A stretch of 64,000 nt of DNA from Lumbricus terrestris (GCA_949752735.1 OX457051.1:1302501-1366500), one strand, 5' to 3'; shown: positions 53,757 to 64,000, counted from the first letter of the stretch. Made by a program: numbers and translations. The notes: generated by a model not told the origin, from the letters alone.

Positions 53757-53919
53757 AAGGCAGACTTTGAAGCACAGCCTACTAGACGTAGAGTTTCATT
53801 CCTGTATAATTTTGTAGTTGGTAATTTACAAGTCATAACGGTTTAATCAGAAATAGATGCCGCATGAAAACTTTATTTCATTTTGCACGACCTCTGTTCT
53901 GCTGTAAATTATTTGTCTC

Positions 53920-53925
53920 AATAAA
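53920..53925 (+). terminator. Poly(A) signal of the DEG/ENaC gene
   Basis: AATAAA 164 bases after the stop codon, in TGTCTCAATAAAAATC. It is the first good signal after the coding end. Confidence 0.6.
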
Positions 53926-54061
53926 AATCATAGGCCTACTTTTCGATTAGCATTGGTCTATTATATGCAAAATGCCTTCACATAATACATTTCAATGATG
54001 TCATATATTTACACTGAATTTCCCAGCACTTGTACTTGAAACTGTCAGATATTTTAGGTCA

Positions 54062-54085
54062 GTGCTGTCCAACCTTTTTGGTACC
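54062..54085. mobile_element. Single hAT-type terminus
   Basis: CAGTGCTGTCCAACCTTTTTGG has the CAGNGNTGTCCAACC form of many hAT ends, followed by ACCACGAACCGCAAATG. I did not find the other end, so this is a truncated relic. Confidence 0.45.
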
Positions 54086-54315
54086 ACGAACCGCAAATGC
54101 AAGATTCCTGAAGCCGAGAGGGTCGCAACAGTAGGCCTAAACCCAAAAGCAGTGCTAAAATTTATTTGTATACTAAAATTTAAACGAGTTTTGAAACTTA
54201 ATATTGAATGATTATAATCTATTTACCTATTCAGGTTTACTGACCCAGGAATGGCCAAAGTGGAAAGTGTTTATTTATAGAAAAGAGTAGGCCTATTATG
54301 CTCCTTTCACCAGTT

Positions 54316-54712
54316 TTATTCCTGCGTGTCGAAAGTCGCAATATGGGCGATTCAATTCGGCGTGTGTAATCAATGTGGTTGTCGACTTCAGTGTCATATA
54401 GCCACCTATCCACACTCAATCTCTACAAGTCCTCTGTCAGAGCATTTCCTCAATTACATGTCGAAAAAGACTCAATTCAGGGGACGGAATCTGACGATGT
54501 CGAAACTGAGTAAGGAACTCGTCTACCTGGATATCTTCTACTCTAATCTGAACTACATCGACATCCAAACAACTCCAACCTACGATTTCCTCACACTGGT
54601 TTGCGATATTGGCGGCGCATTTGGGATTGATTCTTGGAGGCACTCTACATACCTTTGCCGAAGTTTCCCAGTGCTTAGTCCAGCTATCAAATGAACTTTT
54701 TTAATGCTGCAA
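54316..54712 (+). pseudogene. Decayed duplicate of the DEG/ENaC last exon
   Basis: Closely matches 53336-53735. Open in part with QCGCRLQCHIATYPHS, LTMSKLSKELVYLDIFYSN and YDFLTLVCDIGGAFG. One extra T in the pore helix (GCATTTGGGATTG against GCATTGGGACTG) shifts the frame and destroys TM2. The 5' part, including the acceptor and the CSMDQYF region, is lost. It is the remnant of another gene copy or of an exon-level duplication, about 1 kb after the intact exon. Confidence 0.85.
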
Positions 54713-55329
54713 GTTTCGCTGCGATGGAACGCCGTTGAAAGGCTGATACCTGCAACATGATAGGGTGCAACATGAAAATTTTCATTCTTGAGGATTATCC
54801 GAATTGGTCAATTTGCGGTTCACAGCTATTTCTTTTTGAAAGAAACATCAGCAGTTTTATAGTTGTTTAATCGATATGTTTTGAGCTCGACGCTGAAGCA
54901 CGATGTCTTTGAAAGGATTTTAAAGTTATTAAATTTGTATTCTGTCGTATTTGTGATGAATTTCCGAACTCCTTGTTATTCTGCGTATTAAAATATGTCC
55001 TTGTATGTGTATGCGAACGTTTTTAATATGAATGATTTCACGATCAATTTTTAGAAGTGGACAATCTATAATCCAGCACAGCACTTATCATAAGAACTGT
55101 ATATATTTTATGACTTTAACTTTATTAATTTGCTATGATTAACCGAAGTTGCAACTGTGGAGGAGTTCGTAGCAAAATAAAAGGCACCGAAAATAATAGA
55201 TTGAAATAATTATGACGCATGGTCTCTGCGATGGTTGTTTACATTTTGGATTTAAAATTATATTTATTCTGCATTGTTCCCTAGTAGGCCACATAATTAT
55301 ACAACGCTGTTCACATGTCGTCATCATCA

Positions 55330-55883
55330 TTATCCATGGGTTAACAACCCGTAGGTGTCCAATGCACACTTTATCGTTTTCCTCCAAAGTCCGCGGTCCT
55401 GAGCAGATCTGCTTAATCTGTAAATGTCTTGATTACACCACTCTCTGATGTCGTCTATCCACTCTCTGTTTGGTCGTCCTCTTCTTCCATTACCATCCAT
55501 ACTTCCCAGCATCACACTTTTTATCTTTCTGTCATCCTCCATTCTACATATGTGTCCGAATAGGCTGAGTTTCCTCCTCATTACTTTCTGCATAAGGTCT
55601 TCTTTTATATTTAACCTGCTACAAATCTGTTTGTGACCTTCATTGTCCAATTCAGATGTAATATTCTTCTATAGCAATACATTTCGAATGCCAATGTCTT
55701 ATCTCGATCCGTCTTCTTGACAGTCCATGCCTCACATGCGTATAGTGCTGTGCTGAACACACATGTCATTAAGACGTTCAATTTAGTCCTGTAACTTATT
55801 TTGCTTGCTGCTCCAGATGGAGCATGTATAATAGGCCTATTTCGTTTATTCCTGAAATTTGAGTTGAGATACCCCAAACTCAT
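55330..55883 (-). pseudogene. RTE-like LINE, 3'-end fragment with frameshift
   Basis: Minus strand. First piece: KLNVLMTCVFSTALYACEAW, TLAFEMYCYRRILHLNW, the post-catalytic part of reverse transcriptase. After a frameshift near 55630: LMQKVMRRKLSLFGHICRME and NGRRGRPNREWIDDIREW, ending at LLTHG. The catalytic YADD part is absent. Related fragment at 52845-53040. Dead copy. Confidence 0.8.
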
Positions 55884-56259
55884 TTAATAAGGAATTTAAT
55901 GTGTGGTAAATTTAAATAAATGTGAACTAGGCCTATCCGTTTCGGCAAAATTCTGGGCAAAGAAAGAGTTCAAACTGGTTCCTATGCTCCTAACTCTAAC
56001 ATTGCGAACAGTCGGAAAGATGAAACTTAATTAATCTTTCATGGTCAGTTCAAAGTCATGCGGTCCGAGGAGCAGAGGGCACGGTTGAAATAGGCTCCGG
56101 AGTACGTTATTCAAGTATCAAATGACCCTCCCGGAGGAGTCTGACGTCTGGTTCGTCCATCATACGGTCTACATGTACGTAAGGGTGGTAAGATGGTTCG
56201 AAACAAGAACGAATTGAGACTAATAGGCTACCATAATAATTAGTAGGTTAAATTGTATA

Positions 56260-57010
56260 CGAGCAGAGACAAAGAGAAAGACAGATAGACAGACAGACAC
56301 AGGCAGAGACAGTCAGACAGAGACAGGCAGAGGCAGAGGCAGGCAGAGGCAGAGACATACACATATACAGATAGAGACAGAGACAGACAGACAGAGACAT
56401 ACAGTGACATACAGAAACAGACAGACAGACAAAGGGACAAGTAGAAAGAGACAGATACACAGACAGAGATGCAGAAAAACAGATATATATATATATATAT
56501 ATATATAGAGGGAGAGAGAGAGAGAGAGAGAGAGATGGAGACAGAGACAGACACAGACAGACGGATACAGAGACAGATAGACAGAGATAGAGTAAGGACG
56601 GAGGGAGGAAGAGAGGGAGGGGAGAAGAGAGAAATAGAGAGAGACACACAGAGACAGACAGACAGACAGACAGAGCGCCCTCAGGCCCCTCAGTCTCATT
56701 CCCTTCTCCCTTGTTCACTCGTATAGCCTGCGTATTGTCCTCTGGTGGAAGTGGAAGCGGAGGAAGAGTCAGACGGTCGATTCCTTTGAACATTGAAGAT
56801 GCCGATGCGCAACATTGATAGAGGGAGGAAGGGAGGAAGGGAGGTAGGGAGGGAGAGAGGAAGAGGAGAAGAGAGAAAGAAAGAGAGACACACAGATGCA
56901 GACAGAGAGAAACAGACAGCGAGAGACAGAGAGAGACACAGAGAGAGAGACAGAGACAGAGAGAAACAGACAGAGAGAGACAGACAGGGAGAGAGACAGA
57001 GCGCCCTCAG
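56260..57010. repeat. Long purine-rich GACAGA/GAGA microsatellite tract with (TA)n core
   Basis: Irregular GACAGA, GAGA and GGGAGGAA runs, with (TA)n at 56482-56505. The phrase AGAGCGCCCTCAG then TCTCATTCCC occurs twice (56671 and 56998) with the following TTGTTCACTCGTAT / TTGCTCACTCGTAC, so a unit of about 330 bp has been tandemly duplicated. Long frames here are low-complexity artefacts. Confidence 0.9.
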
Positions 57011-57239
57011 TCTCATTCCCTCTCCCTTGCTCACTCGTACGACTCGTATAGCCAGCGTTTTGTCCTCCGAAGACCGACTCCAAGCGATTACTTCTCCATT
57101 CTATTCATAACAATCGTCTTCGCCTCAATAATTTGATTAATGATGCTGCCAATTATTTTACTTTCTCCTGACAAGAACTAATTGGCGACGGGATCATATT
57201 TCACTTTCTCTTCACGTGCTCTGACCGATACATGTGAGA

Positions 57240-57410
57240 ACGAGGAAGGAGAGGAGGACTGGAGGAAAGAGGAAAAGATGGCGGCCGAAGAAATTGAAGG
57301 AAGAAGAGGAGGAGCACAAAGGAAAACAAGAAGGAAAAGGAGTAGGAGAAGAAGGAAGAGGAGGAGGAGGAGGAGGAGGAGGAGGAGGAGAAGGAGGACA
57401 AAGACATGAC
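57240..57410. repeat. GGA/GAA-rich polypurine tract
   Basis: AGGAGGAGG run at 57355-57395, preceded by GAAGGAAGA-type repeats. Strong purine strand asymmetry. Non-coding. Confidence 0.85.
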
Positions 57411-57484
57411 AGAGACAGACGTGTAGTCTGCTATAGCTTGAACCTTCCAAGCGCCTGCTACTGTGTAGGGAATCCTAAACAAGT

Positions 57485-57560
57485 CCGCCCACACACGCAC
57501 GTATTCGCACGCACAAACGCACATACGCACACACACGCACACACACACACACACACACAA
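57485..57560. repeat. (CA)n microsatellite
   Basis: ACACACGCAC units becoming pure CA at 57539-57559. Confidence 0.9.
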
Positions 57561-57959
57561 CTGCTGTGCGGCATCGATTAATGTTTGGTATTTGGATAGA
57601 GGCCCTTGATGAATATGCAATATGAATAATGCATGGCCTCAGAAGCATTAAAGATGAGTCTTACTATTTCAGGTAAGCTTAGTACTAGTCGCCAATTCCA
57701 CCCAGGTATTTAATCTCTTTTCGTTGTTCATCAGACCAGAACAGTTGCTGCAGCTGATCATCCTACAACGACGATTCTTCTCATTAAGCGAATTAAAGAT
57801 CCGTTAAATAAATAAATTATCTTTCATTTCTCGCAGCTTATTGTTTTAAGCGAACGATGTAGAACTGAGCGTTCTTTTTCAATGAGTCGACGTAACTTTA
57901 TTACTTTCATTGTCACCCGTCATCGCTCAGTTTTAATACATAAAGGCGTTGGACAATAA

Positions 57960-58063
57960 TTTCACTTCTCCTCCTATTCCTCCTCTTCCTCCTCATCATC
58001 ATCGTCGTCATCATCATCATCGTCATCATCATCAAAGTCAACATCTTCATCGTCATCATCACC

Positions 58064-58102
<39 letters not shown>

Positions 58103-58232
58103 TTCATCATCATCAAAATCATCATCATCATCATTATCATCAAAATCATCATCACCATCAGCATCGTTGTCATTACCATCGTCGTCATCGTCGTCATAAT
58201 CAAAAAATTATCATCATCATCATCATCATCAA

Positions 58233-58297
<65 letters not shown>

Positions 58298-58319
58298 ATC
58301 GTCAACGTCATCGTCGTCG

Positions 58320-58377
<58 letters not shown>

Positions 58378-58383
58378 TATCAT
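57960..58383. repeat. (TCA)n trinucleotide array, over 400 bp
   Basis: Nearly continuous ATC/TCA triplets with TCG variants, interrupted near 58198-58215 by AATCAAAAAATTATC. Six-frame readings give poly-His, poly-Met/Asp or poly-Ile, none with flanking conserved sequence, so no protein is called. A (CTC)n block follows at 58494-58528. Confidence 0.95.
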
Positions 58384-59246
58384 GTACGACTCTTCAGTTG
58401 GATTGGTATCGCTTCTAAATCGAATTGTCAACCGTCTTCAGTCTGAGTTCGTCTGCGTGTGCTCAGACATTCTATTATAGGCAGAAGTCGCACTCCTCCT
58501 CCTCCTCCTCCTCCTCCTCCTCCTCCTCCCCTCGTGTAGCCTATGTGTATTAAATTTTAATGAATATGACATATTTAATATTTTCCTTTGTATGACGATT
58601 AGACCCTAATTCATTTCTGAAGCAGACTTGATGCGACGCATGACGGTCGATATGAAGCCAGTGATGAGACAGGATAGGTTGCAGTTGCTCTGCGTCCAGT
58701 GTCCGGTAAATAGGTGAGTCGTATTATCGTTCTATTAATTTTGTTCAGATGCAACATCGCTCTAAGTGTTGCCAATACATGGGACTTGAGAATCAAGATC
58801 TGTCAGCGACAAAGTGTTTTCAAGTTTGAAAGACTCGTACGAGGTAAGAGTCCTTTTATCTGTTATTCGTCCTCAATAAACTCATAAGATGGCAGTGGCG
58901 GCGCCAGGATTTCAAGTTTGGGGGCTGAAGCCTTAAACCTTTCCTCCCTCCCAGACAATCTGCGATTGCCGAAGGCGCGAAGCTGGAATGCCAAAGGCAC
59001 GAAGCCCATATACCGACTAAGGGGTCTGTGGTGGATCCCCAGAAACCAAGGCATATTTAGCTGCTGATTTTGACTAGAGCCCGTTTCAGGCTATTGTTTG
59101 CTAGCTTTTTATGAGCGACAAAGGCATGAAAATTTCCACAAGAAGTTGTTTTGCAGAGTCGCCGACTACCAGGATAACATGGTCAAGGTTTTATTTTAAA
59201 AGAAACAGAACCAGTCCTGGCTTCGTCTTTACCATAAACCATCGTA

Positions 59247-59435
59247 TTTTGCTCTGAAGATTTTCATCCGTCGTCCCACTTCGTGGTTTGTTATCAATAT
59301 TTTTATCTCTAACTAAAATACTAATCGCCGTTAAAGTCACATGAAGAAACGGCTTCGAGGCTATGTTTTTTTCGGATAAAATTACTGATAACAAACCACG
59401 AAGTGGGACGACGGATGAAAATCTTCAGAACAAAA
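59247..59435. repeat. Inverted repeat with about 45-base arms
   Basis: CTGAAGATTTTCATCCGTCG continuing to GTTTGTTATCA (59254-59296) is repeated inverted at 59386-59428 with no difference seen. The match loosely extends outward (TTTTG.TCTGAAG). The 90-base spacer has no frame. It may be a small foldback element. Confidence 0.8.
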
Positions 59436-59570
59436 CAAGAAGCGGGATAATTTTTTGATTTAATCAGCGCAATTAAAGCGATGAATGATACAAATCTAGT
59501 GTGCACGGGTGATCTAGAGATTTTCCGCGTTTTGTTTTGGGGCTCAGCCCTCTAGCGCCGAGACGGTAAG

Positions 59571-59971
59571 CCGGTATCGCGTGACAGTCTCCTCCCTAAA
59601 AGTCTTCCCCGGAGACCAAATATCGAAACAGATTCTCCTCCCGGCGAATCTGTTTCAGAATAAATACGCCAACCGGAGACTATAGCCTATTCTAAATTTC
59701 TGAAATAAAGTCTGCAGAGGGAGAGAATATTTCCACCGCCCACAATTATTTATAGAAAGTATCCCCCATTCAGCGTGAAATGGGCTTCGATTGCATAAAA
59801 TTTATAGATGAGCTGGTCAAACGTTTGATTGAAATGGCTGCGTTATTTAACAAGAAAACGTATACACTCTCTTATCATAAAATTCTTAGAACACAGAGTT
59901 TCAGCCAGGGGAAACTCTGTTCTGGGGAGACTTTATATCTGGAGGAAACTTTAAATCGTGACACCGACCGG
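59571..59971. mobile_element. MITE with CCGGT-GTCACG ends
   Basis: CCGGTATCGCGTGACAGTCT at the left, and reading inward from the right CCGGTCGGTGTCACGATTTA. Internal TCTCC/GGAGA palindromes (CCCCGGAGA, GGGGAGA). Related in its ends to the element at 18723-19898. Confidence 0.5.
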
Positions 59972-60231
59972 AGGGGCAAAAGCTAAAGTTAATGGTTAGG
60001 CCTACAGTTATTGAGCATGAACTTGAGAAATGCAAGGTAGAAAACTAAAGAGCATGCTTCTTTTATAAGATTTTTAAAACGTAGATTTGTGAGTTGTATC
60101 TTCAGTATCATTAATGCCTTGGGTCGAAGAAATTCGTTAAAAAACCTAGAAGTGGTAATTGCACAAATGTAGGTCATTTTTTCATTTAGGCAAGTGCCCC
60201 TCTGGCACCACTTTCTCCTCCAATTCCCATG

Positions 60232-60460
60232 GACTTGTTTGTTTGTATGTGCACTTGTTACAGCGCCCTTTCAAGCTCCCTACTCAGAGGTGCTCCTGAC
60301 TGCAAAGCGGAAACTGCATCGGAGTCTCACGCCGAAGCGCTGAGCAAGTGCGAGTTAAAGACTTGCCCAAGGTCCCTACGCGGCGACTTGAGGTGGATTC
60401 GAACCTGCAACCCTTCGGCTGCAATGCAACGAACATACCCAGTACACCACCGCGCCCCAC
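60232..60460 (-). mobile_element. tRNA-derived SINE, copy 2
   Basis: Same layout as the copy at 17860-18083. B box GGTTCGAATCC on the minus strand (60395-60405), head GTGGGGCGCGGTGGTGTACTGG, tail region with GGAGCACCTCTGAGTAGGGA. The two copies differ at many scattered positions, so this is an established family. Confidence 0.8.
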
Positions 60461-60539
60461 ACTTATCTACCAGTGAAAGCACATCGTTGCCGAGGCGGCA
60501 GAAGCTGAATTCTGCTTTTTGTTCCTATATTATATTATA

Positions 60540-61320
60540 CTAGCTAGGGCACCCGGCGTTGCCCTGGAAATTTAGGATTCGACCCGCTCCGGCCACAACC
60601 GAACCACACAACACCCCACCACACTCCGACCTCAACCTGTACGCCAGCCGAGAAATTTGGGTTTCAGGAAAATTTTCACCCCATCACACCCCACCCCTTC
60701 ACCCCCCACTCCTCCACCCTCAACCCCTCCCACTGCCCACCCCACCTCCCACACCATCTCCCTTCCACCTCACCCCTCCACCCCACCCCACAACACCCCA
60801 GCTTCCACCCCAACCCCATCCCTCTACCCACCCCACCTCCCACCCCATGCCCTCCACCCCACTCGAACCCCTCCACACCCACCCCAAACCCCACCCCGCC
60901 CTCTCACCCCCACCCCAACCCACCTCCTGGCCCGTCCCCCTCCACCCCAACCCCCCCCCACTCCACCCCACTCGGACGGATTGGCAAATGTACTGTTCTT
61001 AAACACCACTAAAACGGTCGTCAAGCGCTGCTTTTATGCGTAATTGCGTATGGACCGAAAAAAGTGCAGTGATAAGCCTGTGAGGGCAATGTCCAACAGG
61101 GAAAATGTGTTTTTTGCCCCCACCATCCTGGTCCCCATGGAGGAGGAGATTCGCGAAGCCCTCCTTTGCGTGTCCGATGCCGAGACGGACACAGTAGTGA
61201 AGGTTTGGAGTGAAAAGCTCAACAACTGTGGAAATGCATTCCGGTTAAACAGACAGACAGAATCTTCTCTTTATTTATATAGATAAGTAGCTGAATTACC
61301 CGGCGTTGCCCGGAACATTT
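60540..61320. repeat. Repeat unit bounded by ACCCGGCGTTGCCC with Pro-rich C/A tract
   Basis: GGGCACCCGGCGTTGCCCTGG at 60547 less its ends, and ACCCGGCGTTGCCCGG at 61298, bracket about 750 bp. The first part (60600-60980) is a CCCCAC-type polypyrimidine tract. The second (61030-61280) contains a tail TTCTCTTTATTTATATAGAT typical of a retroposed unit. A third, weaker unit follows to about 61540. Apparent long frames are compositional. Confidence 0.5.
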
Positions 61321-61549
61321 CGGATTTTAGTTCCCAGTCACGTCTGACCACGCTCCCACGCACGGGAGATTTCGGTTAACTTTTCGTCCCCGCCACGCCT
61401 GACTCCGCTCCCACGCCGCCCTTCTCACCTCGCCTTCTTTCATCAGGCCCAACCCGGTCCAACCACTTTGAGTGCCAGACGCTGCCCGTGAAATTTATGT
61501 TTTCGGTTCAGCCTACCTCCCACCCGTCAATGTTTACGCTATAGTCAGC

Positions 61550-62450
61550 ATTTATGCGAAACCGCACACCAAAAGATCTGCCCTCGGCGAAAAATGAGGT
61601 TGAGAGGGGGTGGGGTTCATTGAAAACCGATCGGCCAAAATTATTGCGTCTTAAATAGGCTTCTGATACATACGACACGGTATAGATATTGATTAAAGAT
61701 ATAACGCGCTATAATTTTAAAATCAGCCATGACGTCATTAATGTACTGGTTTCATTATCAATATATCTTCGATGGTTTAATGTTTGTTGATAATGATGGT
61801 TGTATGCAAATGGCGTCTTAAACACACGCGTTAGCATTGCGATAGAAAATTAAAAAAATTCAAGCTCGAGAAAAGGTAAGATTTTTGGATCGCGAATGAC
61901 CGATAGTGTTTTCCGGGGGTACTAAGAAGTTGTTTTTGAATTATTTGAAAAAATCGGTCTCGTGGATGAGGAGATTTTTTATCAACCACCTGCTACAACT
62001 TTGTATTTTATAGGTTTAGATATAATATATAAGCTTACGGCGTATACGCGACCCGTTTCATCCTCGCGTGTTCTGCATAATTAGTTTTCCAATCTCTCGA
62101 CCCCATAGCACAGATATTTCTGTCTACAAAACTTATAAGGATAGAGACAAAAGATTACCAGACTGTAAAACAGCGCGACTATAATTATACGATCTCGGCC
62201 TTCTGAACGTTGGTCTTGTTTCGGATTAGCTTTGGTGTTCCGTTGGCTTTTCTCGCGTGCACTCGGCATCGGCTCAATAGCCGAAAGTTACCAGTAAAGA
62301 GACTTGGAATAATAATTATTCGAGTCTTTCTCACCGGTCTAAAGACACAATGAAAGTCTGTAAAAATGGACTATTTTCTTGTTCTCTTATAGACTGTATT
62401 CGCAAAGCTTTGTCTCACATTTAGCTTAGATAACTCAATTTTTAACACGC
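61550..62450. other. Probable 5' flank of the next DEG/ENaC gene copy
   Basis: Non-repetitive A/T-rich sequence before exon 1 of the downstream copy. No TATA box or initiator can be called with confidence, and no gene is seen in it. Confidence 0.3.
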
Positions 62451-62495
62451 AATGAACGATAGCTCTTTATTTTCAATATGCAGATAAAACTAAAG

Positions 62496-63081
62496 ATGAG
62501 TCATCCATTCACGATCGAATACATGATGGAGGGCGACATGTATTCAACTGAGATCGAAGATAGTGGTAGAAGAAAGAAAGAAAATCAAGAGAAGTCAGTG
62601 GAAGGAAAAGAGCAGCTGACCAGTCGAAAACCCAGTTCAGGTATTTGCGATGTAAATGCGGTAAATGACGGATGCCATACCAATCCAAGTGACAAAAATC
62701 TGGAAGCCATAGAAGAGGTAAGAGTGGAGATGAATGCAGCCATCACAGATGATGAGAAAGTGAGTTTCTTCACGATCCTGAGAATGGGAATGAAACGTCA
62801 GATGAAAATCTTTGCCAATGAAGCAGCCATTGTGGGTTTGTCTCATCTGGTCAAACCATCGAACCACAAAATTGGTTCCATCATCCGTAAGGTTGTGTGG
62901 ACGATGCTTCTACTGTTTGGAACAGGTTTCATGGTTTATCAGATCTACGATCGCATATCTTATTATCAGACATATCCAACCATAGTCGACTATCGAGTGG
63001 CTTACAACCGATCTCTACGCTTTCCTACGGTGACCATCTGTCCCGAGTTTATTGTAAGCAGAAAAGGACTCCTGTCACTGG
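62496..63081 (+). CDS. First coding exon of a second DEG/ENaC gene (continues past window)
   Basis: 586 bases encoding 195 residues plus one base, ending at donor GTAACT. Contents match exon 1 of the first gene (AAIVGLSHLVKPSNHK, TM1, FPTVTICPEF), here with the complete N-terminus starting MSHPFTIEYMMEG. A possible acceptor, TTATTTTCAATATGCAG, ends at 62483, 12 bases before this ATG, so the start is likely the first codon of an exon that follows a non-coding leader exon. An ATG at 62478 would fall inside that acceptor and is not preferred. The copy is intact; its other exons would lie beyond 64000. Confidence 0.88.
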
Positions 63082-63299
63082 GTAACTCAATTAAGTTTGC
63101 CTTTTCATTTAAATTCAAGAGCCATTTGAACCAGTTAAAACGTTTTGTTGTATTTGCATGCCTGTTATAACAACAGTTGCTGGCATTATGTTAAAGCATC
63201 AAACATAAACAATAACATGTTTTATTCGGAAACCAACATAATTATCGCGCCCTTAGAATTATATAGTTCTATGCCCACTTTTTTGAAAAATCAACCTAA

Positions 63300-63890
63300 C
63301 TCTATATCCGTTATGGCGGTGACATGGGCTATGTCCTCAGCCGTCTAGCTTAACTGGAAACGCTTTGTAAAGCTCATATGCCAGTTCAAAATAGTTCTAT
63401 GTCCATAAATTTGGAAGGTTTTTCAAGTCTATAGAGGCACATGTCCACAACCAATAGAAAGTGTAATTTGTGTCACGTGGTTGTTTGGTGACATGGGCTA
63501 TGTCCTCAAAAATAGCAGCGATTTATGGATGTGTGATATATTTCTATACAGCGTTATGTCCATGGCCAATAGCAGTGAGAGATTAGAACACGTGACCCGA
63601 ACAGGGTCACGTGTTGTTGATTTAAGTAATGGTGACGCTTAGGCAACTTGCAAAAAAACCGAAATGTAGACGATTGTTTTAACCGGCAGTGCGAATCTAA
63701 GGTTAAAACGATAGCTTTTAAGAAATATAATAGTATTCTGTGAAAAAGTTCAAGCCAAACGGAAATATGACAGTACGACGTGGCTTCAAAATTGTTGCGT
63801 AACAGAGTTGCTAGTGGACATAGTACGCAATCGTATAGTTTTTGTGTGTCCATTACTAATGCTATACTGCTCTATGTCCAAAAATTGTCA
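63300..63890. repeat. Intron 1 repeat with recurring CTATGTCC phrases
   Basis: GTGACATGGGCTATGTCCTC occurs at 63319 and again at 63488. TCTATGTCCA-type words recur at several places (63397, 63878). A palindrome, CACGTGACCC..GGGTCACGTG, lies at 63590-63614. The segment may be a foldback or satellite-like element. No frame. Confidence 0.55.
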
Positions 63891-64000
63891 CCCCTGCCAT
63901 ATTTATATATAAATTACTCATATTTAATTTAAATTATGATCAAAATAAATATTATGATCATACTATGAAAAAACAGTGTTGTCCGAAAATGTAAATTTAA

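Noticed and set aside
56240..57083. Overlapping long Ser/Leu/Cys-rich frames
   Set aside because: Produced by GACAGA/GAGA repeats in all frames; no family feature.
57913..58431. Long frames of poly-Met/Asp and poly-His over the TCA array
   Set aside because: They follow directly from trinucleotide repetition, in several frames at once, with no conserved flanking protein sequence.
60559..61043. Pro-rich frame of 147 residues and its overlapping partners
   Set aside because: A CCCCAC tract gives Pro/His/Thr in every frame; it is compositional.

Overview
This window is animal nuclear DNA. It has spliced genes with GT..AG introns, LINE and SINE retroelements, LTR retrotransposons, hAT elements, long simple-sequence tracts and a virus-like Polinton (Maverick). 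The exact lineage cannot be fixed from sequence alone. The transposon mix points to a marine invertebrate, and a Ty3/gypsy element with the integrase ahead of the reverse transcriptase (Gmr1-like order, first described from deuterostomes) leans towards a deuterostome. This is a weak inference.

The host content is one ion-channel locus. A DEG/ENaC-type sodium channel gene runs on the + strand from before the window to 53756. It has seven coding exons (1-517, 4468-4625, 7813-7900, 8252-8364, 16492-16590, 39782-39911, 53302-53756), found by joining phase-compatible splice sites. A frameshifted second copy of the last exon lies at 54.3 kb. A nearly identical first exon of the next gene copy lies at 62496-63081. 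The locus is therefore a tandem channel-gene array whose introns have been inflated by mobile DNA.

Intron 4 (8365-16491) holds an intact hAT transposon (10700-14063, 8-bp target duplication), nested palindromic elements and a broken LINE split by another element. Intron 5 (16591-39781) holds a LINE 3' end and its partner SINE, nested non-autonomous elements, a solo LTR, and a complete Polinton at 21815-37396 with 6-bp target duplications and nearly identical terminal inverted repeats. The Polinton carries 17 genes: protein-primed DNA polymerase B, HNH nuclease, adenain-like protease, two tandem fibre-like proteins, a SAP/NUMOD-type protein, a probable major capsid protein, several virion-type small proteins, a dUTPase-like fold protein, a penton-like protein, packaging ATPase, PLA2 and integrase. 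Together these would replicate, package, process and integrate the element. The integrase is odd: it has no ATG, lies in the -1 frame after PLA2, and has a shortened DDE spacing.

Intron 6 (39912-53301) holds an old inverted-repeat element carrying a defective Ty3/gypsy element (41063-49970). That gypsy element is itself split by a young, internally deleted Ty1/copia element (43420-47266). The rest (54.7-62.4 kb) is LINE fragments, a second SINE and long microsatellites.
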